Source: Nostoc sp. KVJ20
GTDB taxonomy: Bacteria; Cyanobacteriota; Cyanobacteriia; Cyanobacteriales; Nostocaceae
Reading direction: 5' to 3'
DNA length: 46,359 nucleotides
NCBI RefSeq assembly: GCF_001712795.1
Contig: NZ_KV757759.1
Location: forward strand, 1-46,359
How positions within the stretch are numbered: position 1 is the first letter of the stretch; each line of letters begins with the position of its first letter. Below the pieces are notes generated by a model that worked only from the letters and a program-made list of their open reading frames with translations, had not been told where the DNA came from and did no database searches. This document shows, piece after piece, positions 1-9,087 of this stretch. Made by a program: the position numbers and the translations under genes.

Positions 1-328
1 AAGTCTTTGAGAGTTGCCTCACAGCGTTTAGATCCCCCCTAGCCCCCCTTTTTAAGGCTACGGTGTACACACAAGTCAAAAAAAGATCAATTTCGCATTA
101 TTCTCTCGTTTATCTCGTTCCTATGCTCTGCATAGGAATGCCTGATTAGAGACTCAAACCCCCAAAGTTCGTTGATATAGTTAACAACTTGTTTAAATTT
201 AGGTTGATAAAAAAGGTGAAAATTAATTTTGCGTTGCTCGAAATCCTTGGTAGGGACAATTCATGAATTGTCCCTACATCATTTTCACCAGATGGCTGCC
301 AATAACACGAATGACAGCCTTTTATTGG
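1..328. other. Repeat-bearing intergenic space at left edge
   Basis: No gene is seen. Bases 31-54 carry the C-rich GATCCCCCCTAGCCCCCC repeat that recurs near 18160, 35589 and 39092. Bases 58-80 match the reverse complement of 25434-25456 (CTACGGTGTACACACAAGTC core). Bases 250-277 are a perfect 28-base palindrome. Bases 293-318 form a hairpin (GGCTGCCA/TGACAGCC) followed by TTTT on the plus strand, the wrong orientation to end prs cleanly. Confidence 0.6.
250..277. repeat. Perfect 28-base palindrome
   Basis: The half-site GTAGGGACAATTCA is followed directly by its exact reverse complement. It lies 51 bases past the stop of prs and could fold in the prs transcript, but no U-run follows on the minus strand. 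It is more likely one of the dispersed palindromes of this genome type than a clean terminator. Confidence 0.7.
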
Positions 329-1345
329 CTAGCGAAACATACTACTGACTGAAGTATCTTCATGAATCCGCCAGATAGTTTCGCCTAACAGATTAGCTAC
401 TGACAGCACCACTAGTTGGGGAAACCGATTGTTTTCTGGTATGGGAATCGTATTGGTGACAATGACTTCCTCAAGCAATCCACTGGACAACCGCTCCACA
501 GCTGGTGGAGAGAAGACTGCATGAGTTGCACAGGCGTATACTTGACGCGCTCCTTCTTCACGGAGTAATCGCGCTCCTTCTGCGATCGTTCCCCCAGTGT
601 CGATCATGTCATCCACCAACACTGCCGTTTTGCCTTTAACATCGCCGATAACATTTAACACTTCTGCGACATTATGTGCCTGACGACGTTTGTCAATAAT
701 CGCCAGTGGGGCATCATTCAGTTTTTTTGCAAATGCTCTGGCTCGTGCAACACCACCAACATCAGGGGAAACAACTACTAGGTCGGGCAGTTGTTTGCTG
801 GCTAGATAATCTAGCAATACTGGCGAACCGTAAACATGATCAAAAGGTATATCGAAATAGCCTTGAATCTGAGCCGAGTGTAAATCCATTGCTAGAACGC
901 GGTTGGCACCTGCTTCGGTGATCAAGTTAGCAACCAGCTTGGCAGTTATTGACTCTCGTCCTGCGGTTTTGCGATCGGCACGAGCATAGCCATAGTAAGG
1001 AATTACTGCCGTCACCTGTCGCGCAGAAGCCCGACGACAGGCGTCAACCATAATCAATAATTCCATCAAATGATCGTTTACAGGTTGACAACATGGTTGG
1101 ATTAAATAGACATCACAACCCCGAATCGATTCTTGGATTTGAACGTAAAGTTCTCCATCCGCAAATCTTTTACGAATCATTGGCCCCAAGTCCATGCCCA
1201 CATAACGAGCGACTTCTTGAGACAGTTGTATATTGGCGGAGCCAGAAAAAAGTCTCAGGCGATGATTCTCGGTCAGCCCTGTTGCAGATGGTTGCATTTT
1301 GAAAGTTGCAGAACTGAGAACAGCAGATCCTCTATGTGCATTCAT
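329..1345 (-). CDS. prs: Ribose-phosphate pyrophosphokinase (PRPP synthetase)
   Basis: Transfers pyrophosphate from ATP to ribose 5-phosphate to give PRPP, the precursor of purines, pyrimidines, histidine, tryptophan and NAD; cytoplasmic. The 338-residue length fits the family. Visible family motifs are the N-terminal LRLFSGSANIQLSQEVA segment, DGELYVQIQESIRG, the metal/ATP segment MDLHSAQIQGYF, the flexible-loop region IDKRRQAHNVAEV, and the PRPP-binding loop VLVDDMIDTGGTI. The first 28 or so residues before LRLFSG are a poorly conserved cyanobacterial-style extension, so the start could be slightly further in (Met17). No clear Shine-Dalgarno precedes either start. It stands alone, with no operon partner on the minus strand nearby. 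Confidence 0.97.
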   Translation of the reverse strand: MNAHRGSAVLSSATFKMQPSATGLTENHRLRLFSGSANIQLSQEVARYVGMDLGPMIRKRFADGELYVQIQESIRGCDVYLIQPCCQPVNDHLMELLIMVDACRRASARQVTAVIPYYGYARADRKTAGRESITAKLVANLITEAGANRVLAMDLHSAQIQGYFDIPFDHVYGSPVLLDYLASKQLPDLVVVSPDVGGVARARAFAKKLNDAPLAIIDKRRQAHNVAEVLNVIGDVKGKTAVLVDDMIDTGGTIAEGARLLREEGARQVYACATHAVFSPPAVERLSSGLLEEVIVTNTIPIPENNRFPQLVVLSVANLLGETIWRIHEDTSVSSMFR

Positions 1346-2170
1346 AGCAATATTATCATTGGAGATTTAATAGATTTAACCGAGAAATAGTCTAAAAAAA
1401 CATCTGTGAGTTTTGTTAAAGCTTCCATACAAAATTTAAACATTTTCCCATAAAATTATCATTCGCTAACTGTCTAATTTTCTTGGTAAGCAAACTATTG
1501 ATAGCTTAACGGACATCCAGTCTGTGTACTAGGTCTATAGTTCAAATTTTTTTGAGTTGAGGTAAATAACCTCAATCTATCAAATATTGGTGTAATAGAT
1601 TGCTTCTTTTAACTACCTCATTTATAACTGACAGTAAAGCATTGACAAATTAAATGATATTTAAGTTTGCTGTTAGACAAGAGAAGATTTGAGACTAAGT
1701 GTTCAAGGTGTATCTTATTATATTCTATGATACTAGCAATAAATAAACTAGCAGATTTAATTTTAAGTTTTAATTCACACAATAAAATTCCAGAATAACG
1801 GAAAAAGGGGAAAGGCTTTGAATACATTCTTTACCGAGAAAGGCAGAGGGCAGAAGGCAGGAGGCAGAAGGAATAAGGAATACTGTTTTCTGCACTCTGC
1901 CACGACCGGAGGGAGTAAGGGTTTAAGACCCCCACTGAAACGAAGTTCAGTGGCCCTAATTTAAGGAGGGGGTCTGAATCCCCTTCTTAATTGTCCCCCT
2001 GCCCCCTGCCCCCTGCCTCTTGCCTCCTGAATTAATTTGCGTATACTCCTAACTGGGGGTATACCCATTAGGTAAGGTAGAATATCGCTGCATGTAACTG
2101 TGTTGCCTCTTGGACTTAATCTTTGTGGGTGACTTCCTCCTCAGTTGCTACTACACTCAATCAATCGATC
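1346..2170. other. Intergenic region with inverted purine/pyrimidine repeats
   Basis: No convincing gene; a short minus ORF around 1618-1827 looks random. The first part is AT-rich and may hold the prs promoter. Bases 1842-1872 are GGCAGA/GGCAGGA tandem units, and 1994-2030 carry the complementary CTGCCCC/CTGCCTC units, so 1842-2030 can fold into a long imperfect hairpin around a C/G-rich centre near 1905-1985. Confidence 0.6.
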
Positions 2171-3802
2171 ATGCAACCACCCATTACAGTTGGCACTGTC
2201 TTGCAAAACCGTTACCGCATAATTCAAATTCTCGGACAAGGAGGATGTGGTAGAACCTATCTGGCAGAAGACCAGAGGCGCTTTAACGAACTTTGCGCGA
2301 TCAAGGAATTGATTTCAACAGCAACGGAGGCTTTGGCTTTAGAAAAGGCACAAGAGCTTTTTCACCGAGAAGCTGCCATTTTATATCAAATCGAACACCC
2401 ACAAGTCCCTAAATTCCGGGAAAGATTTGAGCAAGACCAACGCTTATTTTTGGTAGAGGACTACGTTGCAGGTCAGACGTACCGAACTCTACTAGTTGAA
2501 CGTCAAGCGCTTGGTCAAACTTTCACAGAGGCAGAAGTATTGCAGCTGATACAGTCGTTGCTGCCTGTTTTAGAGCATATTCACAGTCGAGGGATTATTC
2601 ACCGAGATATCTCGCCAGAAAATATTATTTTGCGAGATAGTGACGCTAAACCTGTGTTAATTGACTTTGGGGTGGTAAAGGAACTGGCAACGCGTTTGCG
2701 ATCGCCAGAGAGTGCAATGCCAGAAACCACTGTGGGAAAATTAGGCTACTCTCCTAGTGAACAAATGCAAACAGGGGGAGCTTACCCTAGCAGCGACTTG
2801 TATGCATTAGCGGTGAGTGCGGTAGTTTTGCTGACTGGAAAAGAACCAAGGGATTTATTTGATGAAAACCAACTAACTTGGAATTGGCAGCGGTGGGTAA
2901 AAGTCAGTCCGCGATTTGCCCAGGTTGTGAATCGAATGTTGAATCATATACCGAGCGATCGCTATCAAAGTGCTGCTAGTGTATCTCAAGCACTACAACC
3001 TTTAGAGCAAGTCAGTCTTCCTTCCTTGAATGTGTCTAACTTGCAGACAATGGCTGTTGGTCGCCGTCCTGACCCGGTAGCATCACCACCTTCGCCGAAG
3101 AAGAAACCCGATCCTGTGATTCCACCAAGTCCCTCTAGTTCACTCTTGGATAATCCGTTAGCGATCGCGGCAATTGCCATTGTTGTAGTAATCGTCGCGG
3201 GATTTGGTTCTTGGGCATTAGTCAGTTCCATTCGCAGTCAGTCGAAAACAGCAACAGATGAGACGCTTCCACAAAATTTCCCTTCACCAGTAATTTCTGG
3301 TGGTACTACATTCACAGCCACACCCACACCTACGCCTACTAACGATCAACCTGTTGTATCTACTAAGCCCCTCAATCTGGGATCGTTGAATAACACAGCC
3401 ACGGTTGAAGATACTCTCCAAGTAAATCAGATAATCCGGTATACTTTTTCTGGGCAGGAAGGTGACAAGTTAACTACGTTTCTTGAGCCAGGAAGCAGCA
3501 TTTTGCTAACAGTCTTAAGTCCCAATGAACAACCAATTGATCTTAATGCCCGACAAGTAGCAGCATACGAAGGCACATTGCTGCTAACTGGTAGATATAC
3601 TATTGAGTTAACTCTGCTTCCAGGAGTTGCCGAAAGTAATTACAATCTCAATGTTTCATTAGAGAAACCAGTCAAACCAATTCCCACAGAGACACCCCTG
3701 CCAATTCCCACAGAGACACTCATACCAATTCCTCCGACTGGTGAAACGCCAACTTTTCCGCCGGTTGATGAAACACAACCATTTTCTGGCCAAAGAAATT
3801 AA
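2171..3802 (+). CDS. Membrane-anchored serine/threonine protein kinase
   Basis: Predicted Hanks-type Ser/Thr kinase. From the ATG at 2171 the protein is 543 residues; a longer reading from TTG at 2123 adds 16 residues, and neither start has a good Shine-Dalgarno, so the start is uncertain. The kinase domain spans about residues 12-280, with glycine loop GQGGCG (22-27), catalytic Lys45 in CAIKEL, HRDISPEN with Asp146, and DFG with Asp165. A Pro-rich stretch leads to one membrane helix near residues 329-351. The periplasmic part is Thr/Pro-rich and holds a beta-rich region (GRYTIELTLLPG) resembling pre-peptidase or jelly-roll domains, then Pro-Thr repeats (PIPTETP). Its stop overlaps the bioD start by one base (TAATG), implying co-transcription. 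The signal it senses is unknown. Confidence 0.9.
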   Translation: MQPPITVGTVLQNRYRIIQILGQGGCGRTYLAEDQRRFNELCAIKELISTATEALALEKAQELFHREAAILYQIEHPQVPKFRERFEQDQRLFLVEDYVAGQTYRTLLVERQALGQTFTEAEVLQLIQSLLPVLEHIHSRGIIHRDISPENIILRDSDAKPVLIDFGVVKELATRLRSPESAMPETTVGKLGYSPSEQMQTGGAYPSSDLYALAVSAVVLLTGKEPRDLFDENQLTWNWQRWVKVSPRFAQVVNRMLNHIPSDRYQSAASVSQALQPLEQVSLPSLNVSNLQTMAVGRRPDPVASPPSPKKKPDPVIPPSPSSSLLDNPLAIAAIAIVVVIVAGFGSWALVSSIRSQSKTATDETLPQNFPSPVISGGTTFTATPTPTPTNDQPVVSTKPLNLGSLNNTATVEDTLQVNQIIRYTFSGQEGDKLTTFLEPGSSILLTVLSPNEQPIDLNARQVAAYEGTLLLTGRYTIELTLLPGVAESNYNLNVSLEKPVKPIPTETPLPIPTETLIPIPPTGETPTFPPVDETQPFSGQRN

Positions 3803-4482
3803 TGTTAAGCACGCTACTGATTACTGGAACTGATACCGAAGCTGGTAAAACTGTTTTAACAACAGCGCTAGCAGCATATTGGCAAAAATATTACCCGCAG
3901 CATAGCTGGGGAATTATGAAACCGATTCAATCGGGAGTTGGCGATCGCGAGTGGTATCAAAAGCTGTTTGCGCTAGAACAATCTGCTGAAGAAATTACAC
4001 CTTTGTACTTTCAAGCACCTCTGGCTCCTCCCATCGCCGCAGCAAAGGAAAATCGCCAAGTAGATTTAGCTCTTGTGTGGCAAGCTTTGTCTAAGTTGCG
4101 ATCGCATCGTGATTTTGTGCTTGTAGAAGCTTTGGGAGGATTAGGTTCGCCAATAACCGAGGAATTAACGGTAGCTGATTTAGCAGGAGAATGGCGATTA
4201 CCAACAGTATTGGTAGTGCCAGTGAGATTAGGAGCGATCGCTCAAGCAGTGGCAAATGTTGCATTAGCGAGACAATCGCGCGTCAATCTCAAAGGCATTG
4301 TGCTGAACTGCGTACAACCCCGAACGGATGCAGAAATAGCCGACTGGACACCATCTCAATTGATTCAATCACTGACTAACACACCAGTTTTAGGCTGCTT
4401 ACCTTATCTAGATAACCTGACTGATTTAGATAAACTTGCTCAAATAGCATCAGATTTAGATTGGGAAACACTGACACTTTAA
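3802..4482 (+). CDS. bioD: Dethiobiotin synthetase
   Basis: ATP-dependent ring closure of 7,8-diaminopelargonate with CO2 to dethiobiotin, the penultimate step of biotin synthesis; cytoplasmic. 226 residues, normal for the family. The P-loop GTDTEAGKT (residues 9-17) near the N-terminus is diagnostic, with KPIQSG following and the EALGGLGSPI segment in place of the usual EGAGG. The middle segment VLVVPVRLGAIAQA also fits. The ATG shares one base with the stop of the upstream kinase gene, so it is probably translated by coupling. No other bio genes are in the window. Confidence 0.9.
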   Translation: MLSTLLITGTDTEAGKTVLTTALAAYWQKYYPQHSWGIMKPIQSGVGDREWYQKLFALEQSAEEITPLYFQAPLAPPIAAAKENRQVDLALVWQALSKLRSHRDFVLVEALGGLGSPITEELTVADLAGEWRLPTVLVVPVRLGAIAQAVANVALARQSRVNLKGIVLNCVQPRTDAEIADWTPSQLIQSLTNTPVLGCLPYLDNLTDLDKLAQIASDLDWETLTL

Positions 4483-4483
4483 A

Positions 4484-4656
4484 TTGGGCATTGGGCATTG
4501 GGCATTGGGCATTAAACATCTCCGAAATTGAAGGAGGCAGGAGGCAGGAGGCAGGAGGCAGGAGGTTTTTTCACTTATAGGATTCAAACCCCTCCTGAAA
4601 AATGTCCGTCTATTCCCCATGCCCCATGCCCCATACCCAATGCCCCATGCCCCATT
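4484..4656. repeat. Short tandem repeats between bioD and amidohydrolase gene
   Basis: Three blocks: GGGCATT units (4484-4513), GGAGGCA units (4532-4566) and CCCCATG units (4615-4656). The first and third are reverse complementary in theme, so the stretch can fold on itself. These are the short tandem repeats common in Nostoc-type genomes. Confidence 0.85.
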
Positions 4657-4730
4657 TCCTACGATAAACTGGGAAAATAAACTCAGTTAGCCGTCTAAGT
4701 TAGCTGTACTTAAACTAGCTTGCCTTCATA

Positions 4731-5975
4731 ATGGTTTCCACCTTTCCCAATCCCTCTTCTGTTGATCTATCTCGCATCCGACTGGCGATCCGTTCATTGC
4801 AACCGCAATTAGTAGAGTGGCGGCGGCGATTGCATCAACAACCAGAGTTGGGTTTTCAAGAAAAACTGACGGCTGAGTTTGTATCACAAAAGCTGCAAGA
4901 ATGGGAAATTGAGCATAAAACTGGCATTGCCCACACTGGCATTGTTGCCACCATCAAAGGCAATAAACTCAGCACTCCCCACTCCCCACTCAGCACTGAC
5001 AAAGTTTTAGCGATTCGGGCGGATATGGATGCATTGCCAATCCAAGAACTCAACGAAGTGCCCTACAAATCGCAGCATGATGGAGTGATGCACGCTTGTG
5101 GACATGATGGGCATACTGCGATCGCATTAGGTACAGCTTATTATCTCCAGCAGCATCGCCAAGACTTCTCTGGTACAGTAAAAATTATCTTCCAGCCAGC
5201 CGAAGAATCACCAGGAGGCGCAAAGCCGATGATTGAAGCTGGAGTCCTGAAAAATCCTGATGTTGACGCGATTATTGGTTTGCACTTGTGGAATAATTTG
5301 CCTTTGGGAACAGTGGGGGTGCGGGCTGGGGCATTGATGGCAGCTGTGGAGTGCTTTAACTGCACAATTTTGGGCAAAGGTGGACATGGCGCACTACCCC
5401 ATCAAACTGTTGACTCAGTAGTTGTTGCTGCTCAAATCGTCAATGCCTTGCAAACCATTGTCGCTCGGAATGTTAATCCCATTGATTCAGCAGTGGTGAC
5501 AGTAGGCGAACTTCATGCTGGAACCAAGCGGAATGTGATTGCTGATACAGCGAGAATGAGTGCAACTGTTAGGTATTTTAATCCCAGTTTGAAAGGCTTT
5601 TTTAACCAGCGTGTCGAGCAGATTATTGCTGGAATTTGTCAGAGTTATGGTGCGAGTTATGATTTAGACTACTGGTCGCTTTATCCACCAGTAATTAATG
5701 ATATTAAAATGGCAGAACTGGTACGAAGTATAGCAGAAGAAGTGGTAGAAACTCCTATGGGTATTGTGCCCGAATGCCAAACAATGGCTGCTGAAGATAT
5801 GTCATTTTTCTTGCAAGAGGTTCCTGGTTGCTATTTCTTTCTGGGTTCTGCTAACCCCGCCAAAGACTTAGCATATCCCCATCATCATCCCCGGTTTGAT
5901 TTTGACGAAACCGCCTTAGCAATGGGTGTGGAAATATTTGTTAGATGCGTGGAAAAGTATTTTATCTCAACTTAA
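4731..5975 (+). CDS. M20-family amidohydrolase (N-acyl-amino acid / IAA-amino acid hydrolase type)
   Basis: Predicted metal-dependent hydrolase removing acyl groups from N-acyl amino acids (hippurate or IAA-amino acid hydrolase-like family); cytoplasmic. 414 residues. Metal-site motifs are MHACGHDGHTA (Cys123, His125), QPAEESPGG (Glu158/159), GLHLWNNLPLG, and a C-terminal His-rich YPHHHPRFDFDE. The dimerisation/lid segment GKGGHGALPH is present. Between VATIKGN and VLAIRADMDALP there is an extra stretch of about 12 residues (STPHSPLST core) encoded by a simple C-rich repeat (4966-5001) of the intergenic kind. Natural substrate cannot be told from sequence. Confidence 0.93.
   Translation: MVSTFPNPSSVDLSRIRLAIRSLQPQLVEWRRRLHQQPELGFQEKLTAEFVSQKLQEWEIEHKTGIAHTGIVATIKGNKLSTPHSPLSTDKVLAIRADMDALPIQELNEVPYKSQHDGVMHACGHDGHTAIALGTAYYLQQHRQDFSGTVKIIFQPAEESPGGAKPMIEAGVLKNPDVDAIIGLHLWNNLPLGTVGVRAGALMAAVECFNCTILGKGGHGALPHQTVDSVVVAAQIVNALQTIVARNVNPIDSAVVTVGELHAGTKRNVIADTARMSATVRYFNPSLKGFFNQRVEQIIAGICQSYGASYDLDYWSLYPPVINDIKMAELVRSIAEEVVETPMGIVPECQTMAAEDMSFFLQEVPGCYFFLGSANPAKDLAYPHHHPRFDFDETALAMGVEIFVRCVEKYFIST
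4966..5001 (+). repeat. Intergenic-type repeat inside the amidohydrolase gene
   Basis: Tandem CACTCCC units flanked by CAGCACT on each side lie in frame, between the beta-strand ending VATIKGN and the metal-site strand VLAIRADMD. Same character as the simple repeats found between genes in this window. Confidence 0.75.
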
Positions 5976-6084
5976 GTGAGCAAACAGAGCAATTGCGATC
6001 GCAATGCTTTCACTATGAGCAATCCAACACGCATATTTGACATCAAAATACCCAAGCTATTTCCAGGTTGCAGCAAGTGTTTTG

Positions 6085-6900
6085 CTATCCTAGCCGTACC
6101 AAATGCATACCAGATGTTCGTGTCAAATATGGGATAAAGGTAATGAGTAAACGCTCAATAAGAGGAAATCGCGGAAAATATTGTGAACAATCTGAAAAGT
6201 AGAGCGAATTTTCGACTTTATACCGTGAGTCCCAGGTTTCTATCTCTTGAATATTTTTAATACCCCATTGTAAATTAGCAGATGTGTATTTGATTGCATC
6301 CCAATTTCTGTGATACTTTACCATAAATGGCGATATAGCATCAAAAATTAAGAAAGAACCAGGAAAATTATCAGCTAGCATTGCAAATAGCTGCTTCACC
6401 TGTGACTCAGTAAAGTAGACCAATACTCCCTCAGCAATAAATAAAAGCGGGTTAGAAATCGATGTTTTCATCTTGTTTATCCAGTGTGATTCCAAAACCG
6501 AGCCACTAATAAACTTGCGGCGATCGCTCTCCTCAAAAAATCTTTGCCTGACTGCCATCGAATCAGCTAAATCGAGGTCAAACCAATTTAATGTCCCGTT
6601 GTCAAGTCGCTCAAATCTTGTATTCAAACCTGCACCGATCTCTATCACAGTGGTTCTGGGATAATTTTGTAAAAAGTTCTTAACCAACTGATCAATTGTT
6701 TGCCCTCGGATACATACTATTAATTGAGAACTAAGCGACTTAGAAACTTTATTGAAGTTATAGTCGATTTGTGAAAGTATGTCTACAGCTTTAGAATCAT
6801 ACAGAATAGGCTGTTGTTGACTTGCTTCAACTGCACGTGCCCATAATGTAATTAAAAGCGTCTCCTGAACAACTCCCAAACTGACTTTCTCTTTCAACAT
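6085..6900 (-). CDS. SAM-dependent methyltransferase, LCMT-like family
   Basis: Probable O-methyltransferase of the leucine carboxyl methyltransferase-like family often found in polyketide clusters. Start chosen at 6900 because AGGGA lies 8 bases upstream; an upstream extension to 6975 would overlap the next gene. 271 residues. The SAM-binding motif is VIEIGAGLNTRFERL, followed by the acidic strand WFDLDLADSMAVRQRFF, then LLFIAEGVLVYFTESQVKQLF, a hallmark of this family. It is the last gene of the minus-strand cluster, 49 bases after the glycosyltransferase gene. Likely acts on the cluster product; the acceptor is unknown. Confidence 0.85.
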   Translation of the reverse strand: MLKEKVSLGVVQETLLITLWARAVEASQQQPILYDSKAVDILSQIDYNFNKVSKSLSSQLIVCIRGQTIDQLVKNFLQNYPRTTVIEIGAGLNTRFERLDNGTLNWFDLDLADSMAVRQRFFEESDRRKFISGSVLESHWINKMKTSISNPLLFIAEGVLVYFTESQVKQLFAMLADNFPGSFLIFDAISPFMVKYHRNWDAIKYTSANLQWGIKNIQEIETWDSRYKVENSLYFSDCSQYFPRFPLIERLLITFIPYLTRTSGMHLVRLG

Positions 6901-6949
6901 TTTCACTTTCCCTACAAATTTCTTAGCTAATAAAATGCTAAGGTTGAAG

Positions 6950-8212
6950 TTAGCCAATTGAAGCTTTACTATCAAGTGCTTGAAGTGACTTTTGATAAGG
7001 ATGGTATTCAGTTAGTAGAATATCATAAGGGTTTTTGACTTGATAGACAACGCCACGCCACTCAACATTTTGCTTGATCATGGCTGATGCTGTAGCGAGG
7101 GTAGAAATTAATTGTGTCAGTGGAACTGCCAGCAAAAGTTTTACTAAAAATCGAAACGAAAAACGCTTCATCAGTTTGCTATGTTCCCAAACCACCTGCC
7201 GCACACCTTGTTCCAAACGTGTAATCAGTAAAACCATAACCAAGATATAGCCTACAAATCCGCCCCCAAACAAAGCTGCTGCTGCAAAGTTGCCTCTGAG
7301 TATGGAAATTAGCATCATTCCCATAGCTACTACAAGAGCTAATGAGGGTACGAATACCTGGACGACAAACAGCATCCACTTAGGGTGATAGAGCCTTGGC
7401 ATGATTAATTGGCGTGTAATAAAGCGCAAGCATTGAGCTAAATCACAATCCTCGCCATTGATCATCATAACGGTAGGCACAAATTTCACTTTTAAGCCGA
7501 TGTTTTGCAAAGCTCTGTGGACTGGTGCATCAACAGAAATGCTTTGCGTCCATATATCTAAAAGTTGGGCTTGTCGCAAATTAGAGAGTTTCATTGCCAT
7601 TGAACCTCCCCAAGCATATTCGTGGATATACATAGAGACAACAGATGCCGAGTTATATACATATCGCACCAGCGAACCCCATTGTTCGCTTGGTGGTAAA
7701 TACCAACGGTTTCCTGTGCTAGCTCCAATTTGCTTGTCTATTAAGGGTACAACTAATTCGCGTAACCAGTTTGGATGGGCAATGACATCAGCATCTATGA
7801 AAGCCGCTACATTGTAAGAATCATCTAATGCAAATATGGCTTGCACTAAGGCACTGCATTTGAGACTACAGGTGTTGTGCCGCACAATTAAAGGACTGAC
7901 TTTAACGTGTGTTGCTCCTGTTTGCTGGATGGTTTTTGTGATGATATCCCAAGCAGGATCTTCCTGACTATCAACTACAATGTGCAATTCATACTGGGGA
8001 TAGTTCTGGTTTACTAAGGCGCGAATACAATCAGCTAAGAATGGATCGGCACCTCGCAAGGCAAGGATAATTACCGCTTTAGGTAACAACTCATCTGGCA
8101 TGATCTGCGATTTTGGCAAACAAAGTGATGATGTAAAAGCCAGCGCACAGAGCGTCTGAATAACTACAAAAACTACCAAAACTGCAAAAATATAGATCCC
8201 TATCTGGTTCAT
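6950..8212 (-). CDS. Membrane glycosyltransferase, GT2/ceramide-glucosyltransferase-like
   Basis: Predicted inner-membrane glycosyltransferase moving a sugar from a nucleotide sugar to a lipid-like acceptor. 420 residues. One N-terminal membrane helix (about residues 4-26) is followed by a GT-A fold with AVIILALRGADPFL, HIVVDSQEDP, the DxD-type FIDADVIAHPNW, AWGGSMAMK and an acceptor-side INGEDCDL segment; QCLRFITRQ stands where processive GT2 enzymes have QxxRW. Two or three hydrophobic helices follow near residues 275-340. Start codon overlaps the stop of the upstream gene (ATGA), so the two are translationally coupled. A glycosyltransferase here suggests a glycosylated product, as in heterocyst glycolipids. 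Confidence 0.87.
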   Translation of the reverse strand: MNQIGIYIFAVLVVFVVIQTLCALAFTSSLCLPKSQIMPDELLPKAVIILALRGADPFLADCIRALVNQNYPQYELHIVVDSQEDPAWDIITKTIQQTGATHVKVSPLIVRHNTCSLKCSALVQAIFALDDSYNVAAFIDADVIAHPNWLRELVVPLIDKQIGASTGNRWYLPPSEQWGSLVRYVYNSASVVSMYIHEYAWGGSMAMKLSNLRQAQLLDIWTQSISVDAPVHRALQNIGLKVKFVPTVMMINGEDCDLAQCLRFITRQLIMPRLYHPKWMLFVVQVFVPSLALVVAMGMMLISILRGNFAAAALFGGGFVGYILVMVLLITRLEQGVRQVVWEHSKLMKRFSFRFLVKLLLAVPLTQLISTLATASAMIKQNVEWRGVVYQVKNPYDILLTEYHPYQKSLQALDSKASIG

Positions 8213-8997
8213 TGATTTACCTCAAATTGATTAACTCTGCTTAAATAAGTCACTAATGCGAATGACCCCGAAGACAATTCGCGCTGCACAACGCTCATTT
8301 TTGCTTCAGTTGTCCATTGGCGCAGCACTTCTATTTCGCCCTCGCGATCGGCATCATCAAGTAAAATCAGGGCATTGGTAGCAAGATGTTGTCCAAGAAC
8401 AGGCAAAAGACCATACCGACCACCAGGTGTTTGATTCGTAGGAGGCCCATCACAAATAACTAAGCGGAAATCATTCGGCAGACTAGCTAAAGGAGGTTGA
8501 TACCAAGAAAAGCCTCCGAAGTCGTGCAACGGTGATAAATAAATATTGACTCCTGAAATGCAATAGCGTTGCAGCATATCACTTACATGTGTGTACCACT
8601 TCGGTATATGCTCCAGGGAATAAACCTCAACACCGCGCCGACCAGCAAGCAATCCCACAAGAATAGTTGTTAGTCCACTGCCACACTCAAGGATAGGCCC
8701 AGGGGTATTCACAGCTTGCTTGGCCACTTCCTCTAGATAATCAAGGTCAGCAGCAAAAAAATTATTCTTCCAACCTACTAGCAATCCAGCTAGCATTTTG
8801 CGCGTTGGTACTTGCTCTAGTGGAAGATTGGCAATTTCTAGTACCACCTCATGGAAAGTAGGCGCAAGCCTGGCCTCTTTGTACAACATTATTTGACTAT
8901 TGATAAACTTGAAACCCCAAGCTAAAGATTTGAAGGTATTGCTAAGCGGATTAGGAATGTAGGAATTTTTAAGCATTGTTGACATATCCTTTGTCAT
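8209..8997 (-). CDS. Class I SAM-dependent methyltransferase-like protein
   Basis: 262 residues. The glycine-rich motif ILECGSGLTTILVGLLAG, the acidic motif VYSLEHIPKWYTHV at the end of the second strand, and LVICDGPPT as motif post-I fit a Rossmann-fold methyltransferase. LILLDDADREGEIEVLRQW follows. No subfamily or substrate can be named. Alternative starts exist at Met5 and Met8. It overlaps the glycosyltransferase gene by 4 bases, a sign of joint function. It could be a second tailoring methyltransferase of the cluster. Confidence 0.75.
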   Translation of the reverse strand: MTKDMSTMLKNSYIPNPLSNTFKSLAWGFKFINSQIMLYKEARLAPTFHEVVLEIANLPLEQVPTRKMLAGLLVGWKNNFFAADLDYLEEVAKQAVNTPGPILECGSGLTTILVGLLAGRRGVEVYSLEHIPKWYTHVSDMLQRYCISGVNIYLSPLHDFGGFSWYQPPLASLPNDFRLVICDGPPTNQTPGGRYGLLPVLGQHLATNALILLDDADREGEIEVLRQWTTEAKMSVVQRELSSGSFALVTYLSRVNQFEVNQ

Positions 8998-9087
8998 TCG
9001 TTTTTATTCAAGTCTGCATACACAACAAAAGAACAAAACATCCTTAATTGATATGCATACAAGCATTCACATCAATTCAGGCAAATC

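Noticed and set aside
1618..1827. 69-codon minus ORF
   Set aside because: Composition looks random, has no start signal, and its upstream end runs towards the simple repeats.
6901..6975. 25-residue N-terminal extension of the last methyltransferase
   Set aside because: It overlaps the glycosyltransferase gene, and ATG 6900 has AGGGA at the right distance.
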